Shown here piece after piece: positions 38,455-45,859 of a stretch of 46,691 nucleotides of DNA (its first letter is position 1; each line of letters begins with the position of its first letter). This DNA comes from Candidatus Roizmanbacteria bacterium RIFCSPLOWO2_01_FULL_37_12 (GTDB lineage: Bacteria > Patescibacteriota > Microgenomatia > UBA1406 > GWC2-37-13): the NCBI GenBank assembly GCA_001789645.1, contig MGAG01000003.1, positions 79,034-125,724 on the forward strand, in the 5' to 3' direction. Under the pieces are notes generated by a model. That model saw only the letters and a program-made list of their open reading frames with translations. It was not told where the DNA came from and did not search any database. The translations under genes were made by a program, and so were the position numbers.

Positions 38455-39021
38455 ATGTTAAAAATCGTTACTATTCCGAATTCAGTTTTAACTTCACGTA
38501 CAAAAAAAGTTGAACAATTTGACGGCTCGCTTCAAAGATTGGTCAAAGATATGGATCAGACTCTTAAAGCACAAGTAAACCCGCAGGGAGTTGGTCTGGC
38601 AGCGTCCCAAGTAGGATTTGACCTTGCAGTTTTTATTATCAGACCATCCCCTAACGCAAAAACTGAAGTTTTTGTAAATCCGAAAATTATAAAGGTCGAG
38701 GCTGGAATCCTTGAGGATTCCGGCAAGCGTGTGAAGAACCCTCAGGGTTCAAAAAACAAAAAGAAAAAGCACAGACTGGAAGGGTGCCTTTCGATTCCAA
38801 AAATCTGGGGACATATTATTAGATCAGCTAAAGTGTATTTAGAATATCAGGATTTGGCCGGCAAAACTCACAAAAAATGGATGACGGGATTCAAAGCCTT
38901 AATAGTTCAACACGAAGTCGATCACCTCAAGGGAGTGCTTTTCACTCAAAGAGCCCTCGAACAAAACAGCCAACTTTTTGAGGAAAAGGACGGCGAATTA
39001 AAAAAACTGTTGACAAAATAA
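38455..39021 (+). CDS. def: peptide deformylase with an in-frame palindromic insertion
   Basis: 188 residues from ATG 38455; TATAAT at 38443-38448 stands 6 bases before it, so the mRNA is leaderless. Motifs: GVGLAASQVG (45-54), EGCLSIP (109-115, metal Cys) and QHEVDHLKG (152-160, metal His and catalytic Glu). It removes the formyl group from new proteins. Between VNPKIIKV and LEGCLS there are about 23 extra residues (EAGILEDSGKRVKNPQGSKN), encoded by two palindromes GGAATCCTTGAGGATTCC and GAACCCTCAGGGTTC. Relatives have fewer than ten residues there. Confidence 0.95.
   Translation: MLKIVTIPNSVLTSRTKKVEQFDGSLQRLVKDMDQTLKAQVNPQGVGLAASQVGFDLAVFIIRPSPNAKTEVFVNPKIIKVEAGILEDSGKRVKNPQGSKNKKKKHRLEGCLSIPKIWGHIIRSAKVYLEYQDLAGKTHKKWMTGFKALIVQHEVDHLKGVLFTQRALEQNSQLFEEKDGELKKLLTK
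38703..38755 (+). repeat. two palindromes inside the deformylase gene
   Basis: GGAATCCTTGAGGATTCC at about 38704-38721 and GAACCCTCAGGGTTC at about 38736-38750. The second is the same core as in the ATPase gene at 31113. Confidence 0.8.
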
Positions 39022-39044
39022 TCATACTTTGTCTTAATTAAAAT

Positions 39045-39800
39045 ATGGAATTTTTGCTTGTACCTCTGATCGTTTTCGTTGCTATTCTTGTCTTAAAAAC
39101 TCTGATAATTATTGACCAATTTGAACGCGGCATAGTGCTTACTTTAGGTCAGTATTCCGGGACACTCGACCCGGGGTTAAATATTCTTGTGCCCGTATTT
39201 CAGCGCGTGATCAAGGTCGATATGAGAATTACAACTTCAGACATTCCCCAGCAGGAGGTAATCACTAAAGACAATGTGCCGGTCGGAATAAATGCCGTCG
39301 TCTACTTCCAGGTGACAAAACCGGAAGACGCGGTCTTAAAGATCCAAGATTACACCTACGCCATCACCCAGTATGCTCAAACTGCACTCCGCGACGTCAT
39401 TGGAGGCGTCGAACTCGACACGCTTTTGGGTGAAAGACAAAAAATCGCCGATGAAATCAAAGCAATTGTCGACCATGAAACAACCGACTGGGGTATCGAC
39501 GTAACAGCCATAAAAATCCAAGACATTGAAGTACCAGCCGACATGAAACGCGTGATGGCAAAACAAGCCGAAGCCGAACGCGAACGAAGAGCAACCATTA
39601 TCCGCTCCGAAGGAGAGTTGAGCGCATCGCAAAACCTTAACAAAGCCATGACTATGTTATCCCAAAGCGGAGCAATCTCACTCAGAACTCTCCAGACTAT
39701 CGAATCGACGACAGCTAATCCGGCTAATACTGTCATCTTTGCTGTCCCTATCGAAGTAGTTGAAGGATTTAAGAAGCTCGCAGGAAGTATCAATAAATAA
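39045..39800 (+). CDS. slipin (SPFH/stomatin-prohibitin family)
   Basis: 251 residues. One N-terminal membrane segment (LLVPLIVFVAILVLKTLIII), then DQFERGIVLTLGQYSGTLDP, RVIKVDMRITTSDIPQQEVI, TKDNVPVGINAVVYFQV and the coiled-coil motif MAKQAEAERERRATIIRSEGE, the family's hallmarks. It forms rings on membrane domains and affects proteolysis or membrane order in other bacteria. Normal length and start. Follows the deformylase by 23 bases; the two may share a transcript. Confidence 0.93.
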   Translation: MEFLLVPLIVFVAILVLKTLIIIDQFERGIVLTLGQYSGTLDPGLNILVPVFQRVIKVDMRITTSDIPQQEVITKDNVPVGINAVVYFQVTKPEDAVLKIQDYTYAITQYAQTALRDVIGGVELDTLLGERQKIADEIKAIVDHETTDWGIDVTAIKIQDIEVPADMKRVMAKQAEAERERRATIIRSEGELSASQNLNKAMTMLSQSGAISLRTLQTIESTTANPANTVIFAVPIEVVEGFKKLAGSINK

Positions 39801-39807
39801 CTCTGTA

Positions 39808-40152
39808 ATGGATTCTGACTTAAAAAATAAGAGCAACTTTGGTTTCTTCCAAATTTTAACCTATTTGCTGTATTTAGCCAATTTTATATTGATTTTAAAC
39901 CTGACTAAGAATATTTTTAACACAAAGACGATTGAATCAGCCCTAGATCAATATACAAATCTAGGACCTCTTGTTTTTAAAGCATACAGCGGAATAATAG
40001 TGATACTGATAATTTATGTTTTAATCAAAAAACCTTCAATGAAACAGATTGACAAATTTAAGATTGTATTCATAATAAATATATTTTTAACAGCTTTGTC
40101 TTACCCGTTAGCAACGTGGATTGTTGTATTAATAAATAGTATTATCAGATAA
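39808..40152 (+). CDS. small three-helix membrane protein
   Basis: 114 residues from ATG 39808. Membrane helices at about 14-32 (FFQILTYLLYLANFILIL), 55-75 (VFKAYSGIIVILIIYVLI) and 86-108 (IVFIINIFLTALSYPLATWI). No family recognised. It starts 7 bases after the slipin stop, so a link to slipin function is plausible but not shown. Confidence 0.65.
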   Translation: MDSDLKNKSNFGFFQILTYLLYLANFILILNLTKNIFNTKTIESALDQYTNLGPLVFKAYSGIIVILIIYVLIKKPSMKQIDKFKIVFIINIFLTALSYPLATWIVVLINSIIR

Positions 40153-40163
40153 AAAGCAGGGGA

Positions 40164-40841
40164 TTATTTGATCTCTCTTAAAAACTCTTCGGCCAGTTTG
40201 CCTGTTTTATCGGTTAGATTATAAAATTCGCGCCAAACCACTACTATAGATGCCCCGTTAAAAACCGCCCTTTGAACTTCGCGGATAGTATCGCCCCCCG
40301 CTATTGAAATCAAAACATTGTAGGAGCTTAAAACTTTATTTATTTGAATATAGGGAATGGGTTTATCTTTATTAAATTTCTCTTCATCCACTCCCCGATG
40401 AAGCAGAACTACATTAGGCTGTTTTTTCAATTTTCTTAAAACTTTTATTGGAAACTCAATATTCATCATATCTATCATGCTGTCAATCTCATTTATTTCG
40501 CAATTTTCCACAAAACTGTTGATAGTTTCAATCGGGGCTTGTCCAAGACAGATAGCTGCCGACGCTCCGGCAACTCTCGCCATACGGACCTCTGTCTCTC
40601 CCCTATCCATTGTCTTAAGGTCCGCGACGATATAGGGAAATACATCTTGGGAATGTGTCCTGGCGCCCCACCAATCATATAAATTGCGGATTGCGCTTGC
40701 TCCAAATTCTTTGATCAAAGGCGTTCCCGCCTCAAGAAGTATTCTGTCACTCACAGGAAGGCTTTGGATAATCTGATAAGCCTCATCCATGGTAGAATTT
40801 AAAGCAACCTGCAAATACCTTTTCTTTTTGGAAAGCAACAT
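40164..40841 (-). CDS. hexulose-6-phosphate synthase/OMP-decarboxylase superfamily enzyme
   Basis: 225 residues from ATG 40841. LQVALNSTMDEAYQIIQSLP, ILLEAGTPLIKEFG and IVADLKTMDRGETEVRMA (Asp74, Lys76, Asp79) are the conserved parts of hexulose-6-phosphate synthase and 3-keto-L-gulonate-phosphate decarboxylase; LLHRGVDEE and ISIAGGDTIREVQRA close the barrel. It acts on ribulose-5-phosphate-type sugars. In a reduced genome its role could be to move carbon between hexose and pentose phosphates. 45 bases after L28 on the same strand. Confidence 0.78.
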   Translation of the reverse strand: MLLSKKKRYLQVALNSTMDEAYQIIQSLPVSDRILLEAGTPLIKEFGASAIRNLYDWWGARTHSQDVFPYIVADLKTMDRGETEVRMARVAGASAAICLGQAPIETINSFVENCEINEIDSMIDMMNIEFPIKVLRKLKKQPNVVLLHRGVDEEKFNKDKPIPYIQINKVLSSYNVLISIAGGDTIREVQRAVFNGASIVVVWREFYNLTDKTGKLAEEFLREIK

Positions 40842-40886
40842 ATTTTTTATTCTACTTTGACAGTATGCGAAATACAACGAGGAGTA

Positions 40887-41204
40887 TTAAACCGAAGCTG
40901 CGGACTGTTCTATCAAACCTTTGTCAACTGAAGCGGTTAACATTCTGGCTTTGTGGTTGACTATATTTAAAAACGGTTGCTTGCCTTCATTTATGTCTTT
41001 CTTAATCCTTTTTAGACATTTTGTGCAGAGTCTGACTCTTTTAACTTCTTCGTCCTCAATAATATTGAAATGTTGGAGATTGGGGCGGAAGATGCGCCGG
41101 GTTTTGGGCGCTCTTTTTTTCCAGCGTCCGCCGGCAACTCCCCGGTGATGTGTGTGACGACGGCCAAAAATGATACCTTTTCCGCAGTTGTAGCAACGAT
41201 TCAT
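40887..41204 (-). CDS. rpmB: ribosomal protein bL28
   Basis: 105 residues. RCYNCGKGIIFGRRHTHHRG and WKKRAPKTRRIFRPNLQHFN, then RVRLCTKCLKRIKK, are diagnostic of bL28; both Cys pairs of the zinc-binding form are kept. Longer than the usual 60-80 residues because of a 30-residue C-terminal tail (KQPFLNIVNHKARMLTASVD and onward). Part of the large ribosomal subunit. Confidence 0.95.
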   Translation of the reverse strand: MNRCYNCGKGIIFGRRHTHHRGVAGGRWKKRAPKTRRIFRPNLQHFNIIEDEEVKRVRLCTKCLKRIKKDINEGKQPFLNIVNHKARMLTASVDKGLIEQSAASV

Positions 41205-41331
41205 AATAATGATTTCAATTTTTTCTTTAATTTAAAGTCCATTTATGATAACATAGTAATAGCTGACTTTCAACCACGATTACCACTGATATTAAATCCG
41301 TGGACATCAGCTAGTTATCCGTGGCAATCAT

Positions 41332-41955
41332 ATGTTGAGTTATCTTTTCTCCAACCCCGTTCTATTTTTCGTCTATCTTATTGCGTTATTAGTCGCGATT
41401 GCAGTACATGAATTTTCACACGCTTTGGCTGCGGATTATTTAGGGGACCCGACCCCCAGACTTGCGGGCAGGCTAAAACTGAATCCATTCGTCCATATCG
41501 ACGGCATGGGGCTACTATTCCTGCTTTTTTTTGGCTTTGGCTGGGGAAAGCCGGTTAGTTTTGATCCTTTCAATTTAAAAAATCCCAGACGCGATGCGGC
41601 AGTTATCTCGCTAGCCGGCCCCATTTCTAACTTCATTTTGGCAATTGTACTCTCGCTTGCACTCAGTCTGACTTCGGCACATTTTCTTCTTGCGCCGATG
41701 ATCTCTTTAAATATCATACTGGGAGTCTTTAATCTTCTTCCTATTCATCCGCTGGACGGTTTTAAGATAGTGGGTGGATTGCTGTCTGATGAAAAAGCTC
41801 GAGAGTGGTATCAACTGGAGCGTTACGGAATAATCTTTCTTCTCATGCTTATTTTTCCTTTTGGCTCCTCATCCATGCTCGACCTGATCATTCGTCCGGT
41901 AGTTTCGTTAATTCTTAAATTTCTAATTCCTTCTCCGGCGGCCGGTATTATCTAA
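41332..41955 (+). CDS. site-2 protease family (M50) membrane metalloprotease
   Basis: 207 residues. HEFSH at 26-30 in the first membrane helix is the HExxH zinc site. LNPFVHIDGMGLLFLLFFGF follows, and NLLPIHPLDGFKI gives the third ligand (the N-P-x-D-G type motif). No PDZ domain, so it is of the short group often found in Candidate Phyla Radiation genomes. It cleaves membrane-embedded substrates; which ones is unknown. Convergent with the FN3 protein gene. Confidence 0.9.
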   Translation: MLSYLFSNPVLFFVYLIALLVAIAVHEFSHALAADYLGDPTPRLAGRLKLNPFVHIDGMGLLFLLFFGFGWGKPVSFDPFNLKNPRRDAAVISLAGPISNFILAIVLSLALSLTSAHFLLAPMISLNIILGVFNLLPIHPLDGFKIVGGLLSDEKAREWYQLERYGIIFLLMLIFPFGSSSMLDLIIRPVVSLILKFLIPSPAAGII

Positions 41956-41969
41956 TTTGAGAAAATTAT

Positions 41970-42557
41970 CTAGGGAGTAGTCAGAGGCTTTTGCGTAGGC
42001 GGGTTTTTTTTCAGGCATTTCATATAGTCTTGAGTAGTACAACCCTTACCCAGCTTCAGTTTGATTTTTTCACATACCGTTTCTTCGCAGGGACTTGGTC
42101 CGTCGCTAATCAGCACTCTGACTGCAGAAGTGGGCGTTTTAATGGGTGAGGGTGAAACTTTGCCCGAATCTAGAGATTCAGATGTTTTAGTACTGAAAGT
42201 CCAAGGAACTCCTGCATTGTCAAATTTTTTCCCGCCGATTGTGATTTGAAAGTAATAGGTTGTACCTTCAGATAAAAGGGTCAATTCAAGTTCATGGCTG
42301 GTATCAGACTCACTTTCAGGCGCCAATAAATTTAAGCTGGTCGGGGTTAAGCCATACTCTACAACTCCTTGGGTTTTTGATCCGGTAGCAAAATTGATTT
42401 TGGCCGAATTAGTCGTTATATCCGACACTACAACATCGCGGGGTTGTTGATCCGCAGCTCTTCCTGGCAAAAGCTGAACCAACATAAAACCGCCAATTAA
42501 CATAACAAAAGCTAAAACAATTCCGGTTATTAAAGCCGGCGTTTTTGGAAAATGCAT
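41970..42557 (-). CDS. membrane-anchored fibronectin type III protein
   Basis: 195 residues from ATG 42557. One membrane helix at about 8-30 (LITGIVLAFVMLIGGFMLVQ), then an FN3 / purple-acid-phosphatase-N-like domain at about 40-125 (VVVSDITTNSAKINFATGSK, GVVEYGLTPTSL, LSEGTTYYFQITIGGKKF). The C-terminal part has four Cys (SPCEETVCEKIKLKLGKGCT, then MKCLKK). Probably displayed on the cell surface. First of a series of surface protein genes up to the window end. Confidence 0.75.
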   Translation of the reverse strand: MHFPKTPALITGIVLAFVMLIGGFMLVQLLPGRAADQQPRDVVVSDITTNSAKINFATGSKTQGVVEYGLTPTSLNLLAPESESDTSHELELTLLSEGTTYYFQITIGGKKFDNAGVPWTFSTKTSESLDSGKVSPSPIKTPTSAVRVLISDGPSPCEETVCEKIKLKLGKGCTTQDYMKCLKKNPPTQKPLTTP

Positions 42558-42561
42558 AGTA

Positions 42562-42675
42562 TTAATAAACAAATACTACAAATTGTTCAAATAAGCAAAT
42601 AAATAATCAAATTATTTAATTCTTCAATAATTGAATCATTTATTAGTAGTATTTGTCGGATTTGTTTATTTGTAA
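42562..42675. repeat. family 2 AT-rich inverted repeat
   Basis: Opposite-direction relative of 34736-34859. Its reverse complement begins ATAAACAAATCCGACAAAT and ends with GTAGTATTTGTTTATTA. It fills the gap between two surface protein genes. Confidence 0.7.
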
Positions 42676-42678
42676 TAT

Positions 42679-43338
42679 TCATAAAATCAATCTTAATACT
42701 CCTCCTAGGAAAAGTAAAATCATTCCCGGTACTGCTACTTTGGAAACATTATCAAATATGCCTGTCTTGGGGAGAGCTGATGATGTGGATGTTTTAGTTA
42801 CCCCGGGATATGGCGTTCCCGTACCAGGACCCGCCGCTGCAATTGTAATGGCGCTGGTCCCATTCTGTCCACAGTCAATAATATTGGTGGCATTCAGATC
42901 GTTTAAAATTATCTTGGAACTATTATATACCCCCGCCTCGCAATCGTAAGTAAGCGTTCCTGAACCCTGGGTGAGAGCTTTAAATGTAATTAAGGCGACA
43001 GCTCCCGAACCTGTTTTAGAACTTGCGGCATCATCAACCAAACCTGCAACATACAGTCTTCCCGATGTTATGTTATTGACCACCGTCGGAAAAAAAATCC
43101 CCGGTGTTATTGTTTGCGCCTCAATAAGACTTGGGTCGTAGATAACATAGGCGTCGGTTGAAGAGATTTGGTCTGATCCGGCGTCAATCATAACTTGAAT
43201 GTCTACCGTATCTCCGACACCGATCGAAACGGTGTTTTTGTCAAAATTTAAAAATGCCGCGTGTGTTTGGCCAAAAACCGCTGGGGATAATAAAAAACCC
43301 AGAAAAATAAAAATTGTTTCGAGAATAACTTTTTTCAT
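42679..43338 (-). CDS. cohesin-domain surface protein with LPKTG sorting signal
   Basis: 219 residues. Signal peptide (MKKVILETIFIFLGFLLSPA), a cohesin domain at about 30-165 (VSIGVGDTVDIQVMIDAGSD, DAYVIYDPSLIEA, VALITFKALTQGSGTLTYD), a short linker, then LPKTG at about 190, a hydrophobic helix and a short end. Cohesins bind dockerins; the sorting signal means sortase would fix it to the cell envelope. The dockerin proteins encoded upstream could be its partners. Confidence 0.85.
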   Translation of the reverse strand: MKKVILETIFIFLGFLLSPAVFGQTHAAFLNFDKNTVSIGVGDTVDIQVMIDAGSDQISSTDAYVIYDPSLIEAQTITPGIFFPTVVNNITSGRLYVAGLVDDAASSKTGSGAVALITFKALTQGSGTLTYDCEAGVYNSSKIILNDLNATNIIDCGQNGTSAITIAAAGPGTGTPYPGVTKTSTSSALPKTGIFDNVSKVAVPGMILLFLGGVLRLIL

Positions 43339-43382
43339 CTCAATTTAAATTTCTGTTCATAATTTCTATGATTTAATTTTTA

Positions 43383-43487
43383 TCTCCAGATTCTGTCACG
43401 AGTTTCATTCCCGCAAGTGCTCGAACCAGCGGCAGGCTGGAAAAATTCTGCGCGCTTGCGGGATCCCTTTCACTCGTGCCACCTGAT
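43383..43487. repeat. composite palindromic element with three nested stems
   Basis: Outer CACGAGT/ACTCGTG, middle CCCGCAAG/CTTGCGGG and inner CCAGC/GGCTGG hairpin (about 43422-43436). Between two surface protein genes; a larger relative of the short palindromes. Confidence 0.6.
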
Positions 43488-43500
43488 CCTTTTTATCTTG

Positions 43501-44088
43501 TTAGTTTTTAAGTTTAAATTCTCCAACTTGCGGGACTAAAATATTTGTCTCCTCATCCACCATCTGACTTTTTTCCAAACCTAAGACATCAACCAAATTT
43601 AAAGTCAATTCTCCTGTTTTTTTTGGAATAATATTTAGACGCAAAATCGGTGTATTTTCAAATATAAAAGTTCGCTTGCTCTCTATTTTTTTTGCCCCGG
43701 TTATGATAAAGTGGTCGCTCTTTTCAAGCGGATAGACCTCAAAATCCGCCTGAAGCGACTCGACGGAAAGTACTTCTACCGCTCCTCTTTCATATTTAAT
43801 CACTATATCATAACCGACGATAGATTTTTTATTGGAATCCGCCACCACTTCTAATTTTATCGTTTTATTTTGATTTACTTTTTGATCGGTTTGACCCAGC
43901 CGGAGCGATAAAGAACCTTCGGTCAAAACTACCGGTGTTGGTATTGCTCTTGCGGGCGCCTCCTTAATCTCTGTCTTTTTCTTGCTTTGATTTAGGATTA
44001 CCAACAAAATAGCAAAAGCAACAACGACAATTAATAATATGAATCGGGTTACTGGATTTTTTTTATCTTTATTCGCTAGTTCAACCAT
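43501..44088 (-). CDS. membrane-anchored cohesin-like protein
   Basis: 195 residues from ATG 44088; TATAAT (44095-44100 on the plus strand) stands 6 bases before it, partly in the stop region of the upstream gene. One membrane helix at about 16-36, then a linker and a cohesin-like domain (LSLRLGQTDQKVNQNKTIKL, GYDIVIKYERGAVEVLSVES, ILRLNIIPKKTGELTLNLVD). It is anchored by its N-terminus, unlike the LPKTG protein. It could bind dockerins or act as a spacer. Confidence 0.72.
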   Translation of the reverse strand: MVELANKDKKNPVTRFILLIVVVAFAILLVILNQSKKKTEIKEAPARAIPTPVVLTEGSLSLRLGQTDQKVNQNKTIKLEVVADSNKKSIVGYDIVIKYERGAVEVLSVESLQADFEVYPLEKSDHFIITGAKKIESKRTFIFENTPILRLNIIPKKTGELTLNLVDVLGLEKSQMVDEETNILVPQVGEFKLKN

Positions 44089-44095
44089 ATTTTTA

Positions 44096-45811
44096 TTATA
44101 GTTCATCGTCAGTTCTGATTGCTAAAGCTGCAATTGCTAATGAGTGATCCTGCGTATCTATGATGCCGTCAAAATTAAGATCTCCTTGAGCCAGTAAAAT
44201 TGGGTCGGTCTTTCCCAGATTGTTTCTGATGAAAGATACGTCATAGGAATTTACGAGTCCGTCCTGCTGGGGAATATCACCGGCCAGAAGATGAATTCCG
44301 GAAAAATCCAAATAATTTGTACCTGCCTGCAACTGAATATTTCCGTCTTGACAGAAATAGCTGCCCGGGGCTCCTTCGCTTGGTCCGGAATCGCAGACTC
44401 TTTTTTGCAGATGCATGGGTCCTTTTACCAGAATTTTGTAATCGGGCGCTTCAAGCAGGCTGGCAAAATATACCGACCCGGACCAGATTCCATTATTATC
44501 AACACTGAAGTTGGCTGATATGGATTGAGGTGTTGACATACCTGCGCTGCTCACGGTTACCTTTACCGGTACTGTGTTTGATCGGTTTGGCCTGCCTAGG
44601 ATGCCTTGAAATTTGAGTTTTAAATCCAGAGTCATTGCTACTCCGCTGGGAATGTAGGTTATTGTAGGGGGTGTTGTTGGATAGATATAAGGCGTATCTG
44701 TCGGAAACGGCTGATAAGGAGTATCGGTTGGGAAAGGCGTGTCGGTAGGCAACGGAGCCTGACCGACTGTGAATCGAAAACCGCCGGTACAGGCTAATAT
44801 ATTTTGGGTTTGCAGATTATAGATTGTACTTGTCGTGTCTGGTAATAAGATAATCTCTCCGTCCGGAGCATCAAGCTTGACTACGAATCTAATCGTCGCC
44901 AACAAGATATCATTCGGACTCTTGATCGGAACGGGTGCTTGATTGACAACCGGCGCAACCAAGGCAAAGATAATTTTCTTTGCCGCTGTGTCAACTTTTT
45001 TGATTACAAACTGGGTGTTAAAACCCGAATTAGGATCAATCTCAATATTTTGAGCCAGATCGGTCAGATTTCGGAAAGTAAGTCTGGCATCGTCGTATGA
45101 AAGTATAAAATCAACCGATTTAACCGGGATATTGTCGGTTTTTAATAAAACCTGAACATCCACATTCTGCCCTCTTTGCACAATTGCCGATACGCCGGGC
45201 GGAGTTGCAAGCGAAGGAATATCAACATGGAGATCGGGACCGCTGGGGGCAGGAGTGGATGTAACACTGGGTGCTGCTCCGATAGTGAATAATCCATTCA
45301 GTGTTTCTTTATTAATATTGCTGCCTAATTTAGAATTACCATCCCAGAAAAAATTTATATCTCCCAAGACTCCACTCTTCACTTTCATTTTGACACGGGC
45401 GATTTCAAGGTTGGCACTTCCAGTAAACGCACTTCCTGTCCTTAATCCGGTGATATTAATGATATTATTGGTCGTGTCAACAGATGATTTGACCAGAATA
45501 TAGGAAGAAGTAATATTTTGAGAAAGATTGGCGTTGTTTTGAAACTCGACCAGCGTCGGGTCGTAGATCGTGTAGAGTTCAAAGGCAAAAAAGCTAGCAC
45601 CGTTGGGATTAACTTTTAAAACCAGGTCAAAGTTTTGCCCCGATTGCACCGTAGCGGGTTCAACTGAATAAAAAAGGGTTGGAATACCCGGAGCGGCTCT
45701 TGATCTTTTTCTCATTTCTCGCAAAAAAAATATAGTTCCTGCTAAAAGCGATAATAATGCAACAACTATTAACAGAGATTTTTTGGAAGTAAATAAAAAT
45801 CTGTATACCAT
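44096..45811 (-). CDS. membrane-anchored protein with two cohesin domains and a dockerin
   Basis: 571 residues from ATG 45811, preceded by AAAGGG. One membrane helix at about 8-27. Cohesin 1 at about 45-165 (VQSGQNFDLVLKVNPNGASF), cohesin 2 at about 185-330 (VQRGQNVDVQVLLKTDNIPV), a PTDTP-repeat linker (LPTDTPFPTDTPYQPFPTDT), a beta domain, and a type I dockerin near the end with one clear calcium loop (GDLNFDGIIDTQD) and a degenerate one. Having both binding partners in one protein, it could link surface proteins into chains. Confidence 0.85.
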   Translation of the reverse strand: MVYRFLFTSKKSLLIVVALLSLLAGTIFFLREMRKRSRAAPGIPTLFYSVEPATVQSGQNFDLVLKVNPNGASFFAFELYTIYDPTLVEFQNNANLSQNITSSYILVKSSVDTTNNIINITGLRTGSAFTGSANLEIARVKMKVKSGVLGDINFFWDGNSKLGSNINKETLNGLFTIGAAPSVTSTPAPSGPDLHVDIPSLATPPGVSAIVQRGQNVDVQVLLKTDNIPVKSVDFILSYDDARLTFRNLTDLAQNIEIDPNSGFNTQFVIKKVDTAAKKIIFALVAPVVNQAPVPIKSPNDILLATIRFVVKLDAPDGEIILLPDTTSTIYNLQTQNILACTGGFRFTVGQAPLPTDTPFPTDTPYQPFPTDTPYIYPTTPPTITYIPSGVAMTLDLKLKFQGILGRPNRSNTVPVKVTVSSAGMSTPQSISANFSVDNNGIWSGSVYFASLLEAPDYKILVKGPMHLQKRVCDSGPSEGAPGSYFCQDGNIQLQAGTNYLDFSGIHLLAGDIPQQDGLVNSYDVSFIRNNLGKTDPILLAQGDLNFDGIIDTQDHSLAIAALAIRTDDEL

Positions 45812-45859
45812 TTTTCCCTTTATTTGATTATTTTGCATTTGTATATTTGTAGTATTTTT

